Made by a program: the position numbers and the translations under genes. Positions 45,700 through 58,200 of a stretch of 64,000 bases of DNA are shown one piece after another (the first letter of the stretch is position 1; every line of letters begins with the position of its first letter). Source of the DNA: Takakia lepidozioides (lineage: Eukaryota; Streptophyta; Takakiopsida; Takakiales; Takakiaceae); contig CM060732.1 of NCBI GenBank assembly GCA_030704615.1, positions 13,950,001-14,014,000 on the forward strand. Direction: 5' to 3'. The notes below the pieces were generated by a model. The model was not told the origin of the DNA. It worked only from the letters and a program-made list of their open reading frames with translations, and did not search any database.

Positions 45700-46670
45700 G
45701 GAAATTCGGCGCCATATTTTGATCCGGGGGCTCGTAATCCACTCAGAAAACAATCTTTTAGTACCCCATCATCTAGGGGGGTTAAAGGGTTTTGGAGTCG
45801 CATCAACTCCCAAAATCGCATTTCAAAGTCCGCTACCTCCTCTGTGGGGCCTTGGCGGATCCTGGCCAGTGCCATCAAGACATTAATGAACTGATGGACC
45901 GCTCAAAAATGATCTAAAAATGCGTCCCGAATCTGCTGCCAAGTCACGAAGATACCTAGCGCCTGTTGCCAATACCAAGTAGATGCCCTACCCCTCATGG
46001 TTGTGGGAAACCATATCAACCAATAGGCATCGTTTAACGCTTGGTTAGAATAGCAACACTAAATAAAGCTCTTCACATGATACTCTGGGTTTTCATGTGC
46101 TTCCCCGGAAAACCAAGGCAAATGCCTGGGTAACGTTAATGGGGGCAGGCTTGCTGGGACCACAATAGGTACCTCAGGAGGTCCTGGAATATGTGCCATA
46201 ACTGACACTAATGACGGCGAAGGGCTCCTTGACCTGGCCGGTGGTGTATAAGGGGGACTAGATACAGGGGAAACCACTCGTGAACACTCGATCTCTGAAG
46301 AGCTGTCAATGTTCTCTCCTTCCCACTCTATCTTACCCAAACTTCTAGTTTCTGAGTCTGATTGTGGACTCAATACTGGGTGTTTCCCTAGCAGTTGATC
46401 TCTGACGGCTTCTCGAGCCAGTCTCCTTTGCAACCTAGTATTAAAGGATATGCTATCCAAGCGAGATTCATTCAGCCCGGCCAACGAGTGTTGAACCGAA
46501 AAAATATAGCAATAGGGGCTGTTCAGGCTCCCGGGCCTCGGGGTCAGGTACGTCTCCAGTCCTGGTGCTGGAAATGATGCGGTAGAGTCCGATCACCCGG
46601 TACTCAAAGGAATGCTCCCGGCGAGGGAGTGCCATGGTGCAGCCATACTGCCACTCAAAATTCTCCATGT
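45700..46670 (-). pseudogene. gag of a different LTR retrotransposon family
   Basis: Minus-strand frames read a Pro/Ser-rich region, then LPWFSGEAHENPEYHVKSFI (near 46060-46120). A frame-shifted stretch resembles gag (ASTWYWQQALG, WQQIRDAFLDHF), followed by ALARIRQGPTEEVADFEMRFWELM (45780-45878). This is a retrotransposon gag domain but not of the chromovirus above. The piece ends in an isolated GGCGCC palindrome near 45700. No LTRs are recognisable. Confidence 0.7.
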
Positions 46671-46911
46671 GGTTAGCCCTCTGCTTAACTCAAATGCGAG
46701 AAATCTATCTAGATGTACCTAATGGTTCACTCGGTCTTTTCCTGTCCGAGTCAAAACATAAAACGTCAAATAAAAATGAAAGAACAAAAATCCCAGAGGA
46801 GAATGACAAAGGTCCAATTCTCCTTCTATTCGGAATACAAGGAGTCATGACTATTCACTTACCTCCCGGCAGACGTACCATTTATATGACGAGCCCTGAG
46901 CGTTTGTGAAA

Positions 46912-47000
46912 AAAATTCATGCTCATGATTTTTTCGGCAGTTACAAGTCTGCTCATGGCTCATGGCTCATGGCTCATGGCTCATGAAATAGCAACCCCCC
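46912..47000. repeat. MULE terminus (third insertion)
   Basis: Five copies of GGCTCATG in a row end in CATGAAATAGCAACCCCCC. It is the same type as the end at 18485. Flanking sequence from 47001 (GTGCAACTG) is not gypsy pol, so this is a separate insertion or a moved end; no matching duplication is visible. Confidence 0.7.
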
Positions 47001-47690
47001 GTGCAACTGGAGCAAGTGGTGCAAATTGGCACCAAGACTCTGCGCTATGTAAATCACATGGAGGATGAAATGTTAATGGGATATCCAGCAAATTACACCC
47101 ATCATGTGCAAATAAAGGGAGCCGAAAATTACTTAAATGCTCTCATTACAAATAGGTACATAAATATTTTTAGCTTATGACCATCATAGTACTGTATCCA
47201 AGCATGGTTTTGTGGAGGGAAAGAATGTGAATTATATATTTATTTATCAGATCAAACTATCATGGGCACTCTCAAAGATTGCTCGCCTTGGAAGGCTCAC
47301 ATGGCCATTAGTGGAAGGTCGACATAAGCAGGTGAGAGCGATTGTTGTGGAGGGAGTTTGCATTCGGCAACGACTTCAAAATCGGAGACCAGCTTGTATT
47401 CTCTCTCATTTCACACTCTCAATTTACTGTTGGAGTGTTTGACAAGTTTGGCAAACGAAGGCCTGCAACTCCATCACCTAGGGAGTATCCTTGGAGCCAT
47501 ACTAGGTGGATTCATGGCTCCATAGGATTGGGATTCGTATCCACCACCATGCCAAAAGCTTGCCAAAGCGCAAGTATACAGTCGAGATTGAATCCGGCCT
47601 GAAAACACTGCCAAAGCCAGATACAAATGTTCTTCACATTCCCAACGAATGTTTCCAGCAGCTTTGAGCAACACGAGTTATCTACAAGAG
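47001..47690 (+). pseudogene. Possible B3-domain protein fragment
   Basis: Plus-strand sequence near 47345-47460 encodes WREFAFGNDFKIGDQLVF followed by SLISHSQFTVGVFDKFG. This fits the second half of a plant B3 DNA-binding domain (W-x-x-F, N-x-x-x-x-G-D-x-x-V-F, hydrophobic V-x-V-F-D). Further on, KPDTNVLHIPNECFQQL (47610-47665) resembles the start of another B3 domain. The 47300 region is one frame away from it, which may be an intron or an indel. If right, a host transcription-factor fragment was captured or broken here. Confidence 0.4.
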
Positions 47691-47789
47691 TTGATTAAGA
47701 AAACAATGGATGTGGGCATATTGAGGAAGGAGTCTCATTTCTTCCTAAAGACTGTTTTTTCAAAGCTCGATGGCCTAGCACCCCGTTCG

Positions 47790-47855
47790 AGAAGGGAGAG
47801 AGGGGGAGAGAGAGGGAGAGAGATAGAGGGGCAAAAAAAAAAAAAAAAAAAAGGT
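47790..47855. repeat. GA-rich tract followed by A20
   Basis: A GAGAGGGAGAGAG-rich purine stretch is followed by 20 consecutive A (47833-47852). It could be a relic poly(A) tail of a retroposed sequence; nothing upstream confirms that. Confidence 0.7.
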
Positions 47856-47924
47856 GGGGGAAACCCCCAAGTGTCCTATCCCCCGTCCCCACCCCCTTTC
47901 CTTGTGCCTGACAGAAATCATCCC

Positions 47925-48430
47925 CCGGATGGAAATATGGCGCCGAATTTCCATCCCGGGCCTCCACGTGGCTGCCAGAAATCATCCCCCGGATGGAAAT
48001 ATGGCGCCGAATTTCCATCCGAGGCCTCCACGTGACTGCCAAAAATCATCCCCGGATGGAAATATGGCGCCATATTTCCATCCGAGGCCTAAACGTGGCT
48101 GCCAGAAATCTTCCCCCGGATGGAAACATGGCACCATATTTCTATCCGAGGCCTCCACGTGGCTGCCATAAATCATCCCCCGGATGTAAATATGGCGCCG
48201 AATTTCCATCCGAGGCCTGCACGCGGCTGCCAGAAATCATGCCCCGGATGGAAATGTGGCGCCATATTTCCATCCGAGGTTGGAACGTGGCTGCCAGAAA
48301 TCATGGCCCGGATGGAAATGTGGCGCCATATTTCCATCCGAGGCTGGAACGTGGCTGCCAGAAATCATGGCCCGGATGGAAATGTGGCGCCGAATTTCCA
48401 TCCGAGGCCTCCACGTGCCTGGCAGAAATC
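47925..48430. repeat. 63-bp minisatellite (array 4)
   Basis: Eight units with 61-65 bp spacing start at 47929, 47992, 48053, 48118, 48181, 48246, 48309 and 48372. Each has GGATGGAAATATGGCGCC, an arm CGAATTTCCATCCGAGGC and the spacer CTCCACGTGGCTGCCAGAAA followed by TCATCCCCC. CACGTG lies in most spacers. It ends directly against the gag fragment. Confidence 0.93.
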
Positions 48431-48439
48431 CACTCATTT

Positions 48440-49256
48440 TCATGTTTTGCATCAAAGACCTGCAACACTGGTAGATGCCATACAAGCCGGCAAGGAGTTC
48501 GACAACATGCATCGCCAGGTACAACGGGCCAAGATGCCCAATTTTGCAGTTCCATCATACATTACGATCGAGCCCACGCAGGAGCCAATGCCATTAGCGG
48601 TGATCCAACCCGCTCTACACTATACGCCGTCATATGTAGGAGGAGCACGGCCATACGCCCCGGCGACGTCCCCTACACCAGCAGTAGCACCGACCGTGCC
48701 AAAGTATACGAATGCTGCCCCTACTAACTCGTATGCAGATTCCACTGGGCAGTCTGATTCACGGGTGGCCATTTGGAGGCGCAAGTCACCTCTCTCATCA
48801 AAACCATCGAAACAATGGGCGATCGCATGAGCTCCATCGGCCAGCAGATCACCAACTACGTGGGGTATCGAGATGCTGCTCCAGTAGGAGAATCCGGCCC
48901 CAACCCGGCAAAGGTATGGTGCCCCAACTGCGACGGTCCCGGGCATGCTGCTCAACATTGTCCTTATCCCACTCGGGAGAGGCAGGTAAGCCGAAACCCG
49001 ACTTATCAGGATAGATCAAAACGACAATTCAATCAATCCAGGAAGGGTTGTAAAAAATGTGGACACCCGCGCCACACCACTGAAGAGTGTTGGAGTGATA
49101 TAGTATGTTTGCATTGCGGCCAAAGAGGCCATCCTTTGGAGAGATGTTCCCGGAGGCAGGTGGACCGACCGGCCCCTGCCACCATCCAGCAAGTAGAGAG
49201 GAATTTGGAAGGGCAACGAGCCCCATTCCCGGATCAATATGCGACTTTTCCGTGCT
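48440..49256 (+). pseudogene. gag C-terminal part with CCHC zinc knuckles
   Basis: The plus strand encodes a Pro/Ala-rich linker, then EAQVTSLIKTIETMGDRMSS. Three Cys/His knuckles follow: CPNCDGPGHAAQHC, CKKCGHPRHTTEEC and CLHCGQRGHPLERC, each C-x2-C-x4-H-x4-C. This is the nucleic-acid-binding end of a retroelement gag. A frameshift lies near 48770. It may belong with the gag at 45700-46670, which is in the opposite orientation. Confidence 0.82.
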
Positions 49257-50030
49257 AACGTGGGTGGGCCGTGGCAACGGGCGTGGAGTGGCGGGATTGC
49301 TCAAGGAGCTTCCACCATTGCAGTAGCTAAATACTCAATCACTTGTTGTTTCCTTCTTTCTTCATGTAAGTTTGCAGCTGTCGCATTTCAATTCCCCTGT
49401 AGCATTTCATTTCTCCTGTCGCATCTCAATTTGGTGTTCACTTGGAGAATGTATCCTGAAGGCCAGAAGTTGAAGCGGGCCTCCTGGTACCGCAGTGTCG
49501 AGGAGGGGTGACTAAAGAACCAACCAATTCTTGATGAAGTGCTGGAGAGTCACCGCAGGTGGTTTGAAAGTTTCGGCGCCGAAGTGAAAAAACAGAAGGG
49601 TGCCCAAAGCTCAATTCCACGACATAATCCAAAAGCAGAAGAAGCCATGATCGTGGTGTTGCATTGGTTGGGTCAGAGTGGTATCCACAAGAAGGAGCCA
49701 GTGGCCTACTTCTGGTGCCTTGCAAATTGTAACAAGAGACTCCACAATGTGGACAAGAAGTACCCCTTGCTCCACGACTACTCTTTGTGGACACCTTGAC
49801 ACGCCTTCCATTGCGGGGACTTCCACTTCCGCTCGTGTGGTAAGGCCCTCCGTTGGTAAGTGCACTAAGTGCCACCGAGATGATTCTAGGGTCAAATCTT
49901 GCTACTTGATGGGTGTGGTATACTCTTCTCCCCCTTCCCTGGGCGGTGTCCCATTTCTCAGCCTCCATGGCACGGTTGATGTGAAAGAGGTTATTTTATC
50001 CTCTCAATATCAAAGGGCCTGATTAGTGAG
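49257..50030 (+). other. Open stretch of unknown nature
   Basis: A plus-strand frame at 49503-49799 encodes a short protein (VLESHRRWFESFGAEVKKQK, then AMIVVLHWLGQSG). It is neither repetitive nor of biased composition, but I do not recognise it. It may be the end of a mobile-element or host gene. The flanks 49260-49500 and 49800-50030 show nothing firm. Confidence 0.3.
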
Positions 50031-50322
50031 CTGTCGCTCCCAAGTGTTTCCCTTTAAATAATTTAAAATAAAACAACAACACCAACTACCAAGTCCCAAG
50101 ATCAACTCTACATGTGACTTAAAATAGGCGCATTAGTGGTTTGACCCCTCGCCCTTCTCACAAATTGGAATCATCCATACTCTTTCCATGTGAACCGTGG
50201 GCATCTGTGCTACATGGAAGTGTGCTTCCATGCCCCAAGCTTCGTGGTCACAAAGACCATGAAGACCATGCAAATACTAAATCCAGTCCATCATGCTAAG
50301 TACTAAATCCAGCAGATCAGGA

Positions 50323-50376
50323 TGGTAAAACACCACCTGATGGTAAAACACCACCTGATGGTAAAACACCACGTGT
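50323..50376. repeat. Three tandem 18-bp repeats
   Basis: TGGTAAAACACCACCTGA is repeated three times; the last copy has ACGTG instead of CCTGA. Confidence 0.9.
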
Positions 50377-52299
50377 TGGGGCTGGTGCTTTGTTAACATT
50401 TAGAAACACTGCCGCCCTAATTGAAGATCTCGAAAACCAGTGTGGGACATCGGTGGAAAGCAGAGCAGGGTGGGTGCAGGTATAGCGAGGCGGCTTTCAA
50501 GTGTCAAGTGTGCGTGCAACGGTCCTGTGCCAGTGCTTTTTCCCGCAATAAACCAGCGAGAGAGAAAGAGAGCGAGAGAGAGACAGAGAGAACGGAGAAG
50601 AGGAGGAAAAGATGGTGGTCTGCGTTCTCGTTCATCCAAGAACAGTACATGCATGCAAAAGATAAATACGAATACGTATATGTAGATGAGCGCAAATACT
50701 GGGGTGGCTGAAGAATAGAGCTGAAGTAAAAGTAAAACGGTAAAGGAGTAAAACAGGCCTCGAGATGAGAGCCACTTTAGGAGTACTGAGCTGCACGGAG
50801 CTTCTTCCTCTCTTGGGCTCACGTTGTGCAATCTCGTGCGACTTTTCTGTTAGCAGTGCTAGGTCTCGCATTGGCGGTGACGGAGGGATCATCGGTGTGT
50901 GCGATTTGTAGATTGGTACTGTACAGTGAAGCAGCATGAGTCTGCAAGGCGAACTTGGCATCGCCTGCTTATCTTTGCGTCTTTGATCGTTTTGCGGTTC
51001 AGCTGGTGCTGGAGGCGTGATGTAGGGTGGAGCAGCAGGTGGATCATAATTGCAACGGCGACCGAGCAGTCAGATGTCTAGAAGAGTGGGAGGGTCTTCG
51101 TATGTGAATTGTGCTTAACCATTCTGTGGTAATGGAATTCGACTGAAGCATTGCTTTCTGACAGTACGAAGCGGAGGATTTTCCACTGCGAGGGATGCTA
51201 GTTTCTTTCAATGAAGAACCGAACAGCTCAGGTATCGATGTCTAGTCAGCAGAGAAGAATGCGTGCGTTGCTACAGGCAACTCTCCGACATTCTTCAGTT
51301 CTCCAGCTGACTGTTTCCTAGGCTTGTAGGTAAGGCTTCCGCCTTCGCTCTTCTGGATGATGACAAGGCCGTTCAATCCTACACTCGTGAACCCTGTAAG
51401 TCTCAATCAGCTCACTATGATGTTGTGATCTGCATTTTCGGCCAGGCCGGAGCTGCACCCACCGCATGTGTCTTCCTGTAGGTAACGAAAGGCTTGATCG
51501 AGCCATATCTGTCGTGTGTGAGAAGAGACTCCATAGGATCCTTTCTCAATGGAATCCTTTCTCAATGGGGCTGTTGAGTTCGTTTCCAAGCTGTTGGCGT
51601 GTGATTTCCCGAAATGGAGATGAGATGCATAGATTTCTGGCTCTGTATGAACTTTTTCTGCAGTGAAGTTTGGGACGCCATTCTATGTCTTTCATGCCTA
51701 AGGGTGTTGTTATGAGTTACTTCATCCGTACAACGCTTCCATGGCTCAGTGCCGGGGCTGCGTTCCTCCACCCCCAAGCCCTGGAGTCGAAGGGCACTGC
51801 TGCCATGAAAGAGGGGACTGCTGTATTGTCAACGGCTTGTGCCCTCTATCTGGAACCCAGCCTTGGGGTAGACGGAACACAGGCATAGATGCCCGGCAGC
51901 TAGAGAGAGAGAGAGAGAGAGAGAATTGCCTGGACTTAAGTGAATAAGTGAAGCGTTGCATTTCCTTTCTGCTGCAAGATGTTTTTCCCATGCTTTGAAA
52001 TTCTGTTGTGTAATGCGTGTTTGTCTAAGGTATGAGGACGACACATAATCCCTGGCACCTGGACTGAAATTGTGTTTTGTTCCCATGAAAATCCTGAGAG
52101 AGTCTGGTTAGCTGCCACGACCTACATCTGAGAGTATCTTAGTAAATGAGCTAAAGTAGTACTCACCTGACACTGGAATTTGCGGGCATCAAATTGTTTG
52201 CGAAGCATGTTCTTCTGTTCATGCACACTGATCATTTCTCTGCTTGCTGAAAGTGTAGGTGTAATTGGTGAGTCAGGAACGTGAAACAGGAGCAGCAGG
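50377..52299. other. Upstream region of the callose synthase gene
   Basis: No coding sequence is recognisable over 1.9 kb. Purine microsatellites lie at about 50550-50612 (GAGA-rich) and 51902-51923 (AG repeat). The promoter and any 5' untranslated exons of the downstream gene should be here, but I cannot point to a TATA box or initiator with confidence. Confidence 0.5.
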
Positions 52300-55200
52300 A
52301 TGGCTGGTGCCATAGGTGGTGAAGGGCAGAGCACACCAATTGTTAGGCGTCTTTCCCGCACATACACAACAGGCGCACTATCAGAGAACTTCGACAGCGA
52401 AGTGGTCCCTTCATCCCTTGCGTCCATTGCCCCAATTTTACGTGTTGCAAATGAGATTGAGGCATCACGACCCCGAGTTGCCTACCTTTGTATGTGTCTA
52501 CCCTCTGCGTAGTCTAGTTGCGTGCATTTTTATGAATAATTTTAGCAATATGAACAGTTCTGCAGGCCCCAGCGCTAATGGGATCAGAAATGAGATATCA
52601 CCCTTTCTGTGTACAGAGCAGTTGCAAAGCAATTTGTTTTTTTTGTGGTGTGTCTCAAGCAGTAGGCCAGCTGAGGATAGGACATATAGCAGCCAAGTAT
52701 TCTGCACTCCTTCCCCCACGGTACCTGCTGTGCTGGACCTTAAGTCGTGTGCATGTTGGGCAATGTTTTAATTCATGACAGGTCGGTATCATGCTTTTGA
52801 GAAAGCACACCGGATTGATCCAACCTCAAGTGGAAGAGGTGTAAGGCAATTCAAGACGGCGCTGTTGCAGCGGCTTGAAAAAGTACATTGGCCATCGTAA
52901 TTTGTTCCTCTCAGTTGTTGCAATTTGCTGTGACTCTTAGCCGTACTCAGCAAAATAGGGATTCTCTTGCTGTTTCACCCAAGATTTTAAAGAGAATATG
53001 CAGCAAGCTATCAATGCTTTCTGCTAGTAGGGTTTTGTCAATATGCTATCCTCTCAATTGCCTGCAGAAAGTGTATGGCAAGAAGTGAATGGCTTAATGT
53101 TGGATCTAGGGAACCAATATGTACTGCATTGTTGGTAAATTGACCTCCATAATAGGATGCTGAACCAACCTTTGCGTTACGACATCGACGAAGTGATGCT
53201 CGGGAGATTCAGAGTTTTTATCAACAATATTATGAGAATTACGTGAAGGCTCTGGATGGAGCCGAGCATTCTGACCGGTGAGGGTTCATGATGCATATGA
53301 ACTGTTGAAGGTTGAATAGACACGAGAGGGGGGGGGGTAGTGGTTGAAGAAGAAAAATTTCCCATTCGCAGGGAGAGAGGAGGGGAAGGTAGAGGTAGAG
53401 AGCAAGCTGGGGGGAGGTCTTCCTGCAGTTTCCTTGAAAGATGTCTTTGAAGCCCTGTGTGGTCGAATTTGACAATTCACCCTATGCACTTGCCTGAGGC
53501 ATCCTTCTTGGCCTGGCGTGTTGTTGGTTGACAGAGCACAGCTGGCCAAAGCCTATCAGACTGCAGCAGTGCTCTTTGAGGTTCTCAAAGCTGTGAACCG
53601 TGACAAGACGGAGGAACCACCACCAGAGGTGAACTCATAATAATTTTGTGGATATTTCCTTTCAATTCAATTTTGGGGGATATAGTCGGGTAGAAATCCT
53701 TCTCAATAGTAAGCCTTGCAGCTCATGTCGTCACTTTTTCGCTCTTGAAACAAGTCTTTCTGAATCCTTGTGCTAATGCTATACCATACAAGTCCATTCT
53801 TTCCATATGTATACGATCAGTCATGTACTTGAGAGACATAAGAATGCTTCATTGTTGGAGTCTATTTTATCCAATTCCCAATGCATTATCTCAAGTGGGC
53901 AGATTTGCAAGGCCTCCTTCGAATTCGGATTGTATATGCACTCGATTTTAAAGTAGGGGAAGAAGTTGGAAGAGGCTGGTGAAACTGTACTGATGTTAGG
54001 CATGGTATGTGGAGTAGATCATTGCAGCTGCTAAGGATGTTGAGGAGAAGAAGGAGATATATGTTCCATACAATATTCTCCCGCTTGATGCAGCTGGTGC
54101 CTCACAAGCAATTATGCAGCTAGATGAGGTAAGACAACATTGACACATGCCTTCTCTCTCTGCGGTATGCCGAGAGGGAGAGAAATGAAATGGGACTTTG
54201 CAACATCCGCTGGAATCTCAAAGAGCCTATGGGACAAGAGGAAGAAAGAAACAACAAAAGAGAGAAGGGCCACAAACAGCCCAAAAGCAAGTAAACCTCA
54301 AGGGATTGTCTAAGAGTCACAAGCTGACAAGCATTTCTGATCCTCGTAATGGAAGACCTCCGTGAGAGATTGGGTATCGTAGAATAGACAGTGGAAACTC
54401 CCATGGATCTCGTAGTGTAAAGGGCAGTGAAAGAAGAAATATTCTTCATTTTCAATTTCCTTGTAGTTCCCAGCGCAAGCGGGGCATAGTTGGTCATCCT
54501 GTTGCAGATTTTCCAACCTATTAGTCTCTATCCGCAGACTGCGGGAGCCCACCCTGAACCTCCCCAATGCCCTTAGAGAGGGAGATAGAGCTGCAGACAG
54601 GTAATTAGGCCGCAAGATCCTATCATCACGGAGAACCAACAATGTCTCCCAAGAGAATTGCAGTCTTGTTGGTAGAGTGGCTGGTTTCCATGTCCGCTTG
54701 ACCTAAGAAAGAATGATTATGATATTTAGAAAGAAGAAAGAATGAATTAATGATTATGTCTGCGGGAAGGGTCGAATTGTTTCAGTCCACTGATGGTTTT
54801 TCCTCTTTTGTTGCTGACCCTAACTTGAATGGATCGACAGATAAAGGCAGGTGTTGAGGCACTTCGTAATGTCCGTGGTCTGCCTTGGCCACCTGCAATG
54901 GATCAATCTCGTCACAAGTCTGGTGAACTTGATTGCCTCGATTGGCTTCAGGCCATGTTTGGATTTCAGGTTTGTGCTTCCATATCAGTGTTTTCCTATT
55001 ATCCACCGTTTCTCATTTTCTCATGCAGTGCTGTATGATGAACAAATGTACTGCAAAGCTGAGTTTTGGAACTTGATGGATGGTCTACTCTCAATCTGGA
55101 CCACCAAAGGCAGATTGACTTGTAATGTATTCTAGGCCTCCATGAGCACAAAGAAAAAACCACCGTCTTTGAGGAGGGGCAGGGCTATGAAGCTTGACAC

Positions 55201-58200
55201 TGAGTTAGGGTTCACTGCCTGTCTCCATTTCAACTTGTTTACTCTTTGGATAGTAAGGCCATTGTACAGTTAAGTATGTACATTTGGGAGTATGAATGAA
55301 AGGGACAGATTTGTTTCTTGTTTTCCTTTTATCCAATGTTGTAACTGTTTGAGAATCTATTGACAACATGCCGAAGGACTAGCCAGTTAAGTTGTCACCC
55401 GCATGGTGCAGGAAGGTTTGTTTTGGTTGGCAGTACGTGGTCTGTTTAGTTTGCAGAAAGGCTCATGCGTTGACACTGGTATGTCTCAAGTTATAGTTAC
55501 TGACTTGACTTGGGATTTCCTGCAGAAAGACAATGTGGCCAATCAGCGTGAACACTTGATTTTGATGCTTGCTAATGTGCACATTAGATTGCATCCAAAG
55601 CCTGAACCTATGCACAAGGTGTTCTTCATTACTTTTCCATCTTCGTGGCTTGTGTTGGCTTTGCTTCACATTGTTGCTGTTTGTGTGCAGTTTTGGAGCA
55701 GCTGTTTACTTCAGGTCAGAACCCTCTCTCCTCCTTCAAAGATGGAATAAACTTATCTGGGAGGTATCTTGCAGGTTGATGACCGAGCTCTAAATGAAGT
55801 AATGACCAAACTATTCAAGAACTACAAGAGTTGGTGCAAGTTTTTAGGCCGGAAGCACAGCCTCTGGTATTAAACTCTGTGAAAGGCAACTCCTGTTGTC
55901 CAGCAATTGTGGTTATCTAGACATGTTGATCATTGTTGTGACTGGTTAAACAGAAGCAACTCGGCAGTGTGGTGTTGATTCGTGTCTGTACTGAAATGAT
56001 CAATTGTGCTTTTCAGTGTACTTCCTGGCTATCAGGTTATTGCTAAGTGGCCCATGTTGTGTTTATGGGGAGTACATATTTGAACCTTTCCCTTTTTTGT
56101 TGTGGTTTAGTGATCGTTGAACTCGCGAGTGCAGGCTGCCAGCAATACACCAAGAAATACAGCAGCGCAAAGTTCTGTACATGGGACTCTATCTCCTCAT
56201 ATGGGGGGAGGCTTCCAACCTGCGCTTCATGCCTGAGTGCCTTTGTTATATCTACCATCATGTGAGCACTTTGGAAGAAAATGAGTTTGGATGTTTGGGG
56301 TGGTTGTTACCTGTACGTGCAAGGGTCATGTTCTTATTGCTCACATGCATCAATGACAAGCAGATCTCGAACTTGTAGTTTCTTTTCAGGCTACTCTGTC
56401 GTGCATCTGTACTAAAGACACAAATGTTTTCACCCTTGCATATGTTCCTCAACCTCTGTGACTCAAAAGTGTTCAGTGTCTTCTGTTGACCACTTAAGCC
56501 CTGCTAGTTGACATCTATTTTGTGCAAAGTTTTCCTTACTATCTGGAAGCTCTCATAATTCCTTCGGCTGTGTTTCTATCACATGGCATTCCATACTGAC
56601 CATGTTCTTTCTAGTCTTCAGTTTGTGTCCTCATGTCACATCTTTTGCAGCTTGTACCAGTTTTGAAACTTAAATGGCACAAATTCATTGCAAGTAAACC
56701 ATCCATTGCAACAGATGTAGGTTTTATTTAACTTTTTGCATTGGTTTCCACTAGTGTTTTGCACTCTTACTCTGTCTACCATCCATGATTGAACTGGCAA
56801 GTATTCTTCGGCAGATGGCATCTGAACTACATGGCATGCTGGCTGGAAATGTAAGCATGGTAACGGGGGATAACATGAAGCCAGCCTACGGAGGGGAAGA
56901 TGAGTCCTTTCTCAGACAAGTTGTGACACCGATTTACAGGATCATCTCAAAGGTACTTAAAACTTGCTAGATGTTTAGACTAGTTTCGAAAACAGTGCAT
57001 AGAGGTTATCATAAGGCACAATTCAACTGGGTCTTTGGGGTCAGGGCTCTTTATTTTTTTTTCTAAAGCTTGATGTCAAAATGTACAGTGGAGTTTCTGA
57101 TTAGACACTCACTTCAATTCAAGTTTGGTGTGTATATGTTTTCAGTGGGCCTGTTGTGTTGTTCCACTGTTGTCTTGTGGGCTCTCTGGGCCATCCATGG
57201 AGGTTATGCATTTCATTCATTCATTCTTCTCCCACTGTCATGTGCCAATGATCCAGGAGTCTCTAAGCAACCGAAATGGCACTGCATCACACTCTGCATG
57301 GCGTAACTATGATGACCTCAATGAGTATTTCTGGTAGGTTGCCTAGTTTGACCATCTCCAGTTTCCTAAGCAGCATTTAATGATGTTTTATTTTGCTTAT
57401 GAGGAGAGCATCTTCTGATCCAACATAAGGTATTGTCCAGATAGAGAGATACATCCATAGGCAGTCCAAAATATATGACATGGAGAATCACCGGTCGGGT
57501 GGAGGGGAGATCTCACTCGCTCTTTTCCTTGTCAGGAAAGTTGACTGTTTCTGCCTGGGATGGCCTATGCGTGAGGATGTTGACTTTTTTGTGCCACCTG
57601 CTATAGGAGGCCGCAAACTTCCTTTCATGGTATGTTTCTTTTTCGGTGACAGATCTGAGTTCTGAGTTCAATCCCTTTTTGTGTAACAGTGTCTCCTTAC
57701 CGCCACACAACTTCTGTTCTTACCTCATAGTGTCAAATTATTCACTTTGAAAGGAGAACTGCATCTTCCTTGGTAGTAGTTGCGTGAACCGACTAGAACA
57801 CAATTGTGGTCTATTTGGCGACTCTCCTTTGGGCAGCTACATGTAAATCAATGGTGGTGGGTTTGTTACCCCCTTGGTTATGAACTTAACAGTATTTCAA
57901 GTGGTACTCCAATTTGACTTTGCAGGTGTTAGGGGTAGATCAGGATGACCCACTGGGAAATGCATGTATTGCCTAGAGGTTTTTCGACTTACAGATGCAG
58001 TACTGTGGATTCACTGATGCAGAAGGCACCTGCAGCTAAGCCATTGAGACCGGTGGGTAAGGCCAACTTTGTGGAGATCCGTACCTTCTGGCATCTCTTT
58101 CGAAGCTTTGATCGTATGTGGTCCTTTTATATTCTGACACTGCAGGTATGTGCTGATAGTCTTGTTCGTTTCAGTATGATTTCCATGGATGACATTCACT

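Noticed and set aside
48120-48830. Open frame running through array 4 into gag
   Set aside because: The 63-bp unit is 21 codons long, so the frame stays open by chance; only the part after 48440 resembles gag.
50400-50831. Open frames over the GA-rich stretch upstream of callose synthase
   Set aside because: They depend on simple-sequence purine repeats and lack any family resemblance.
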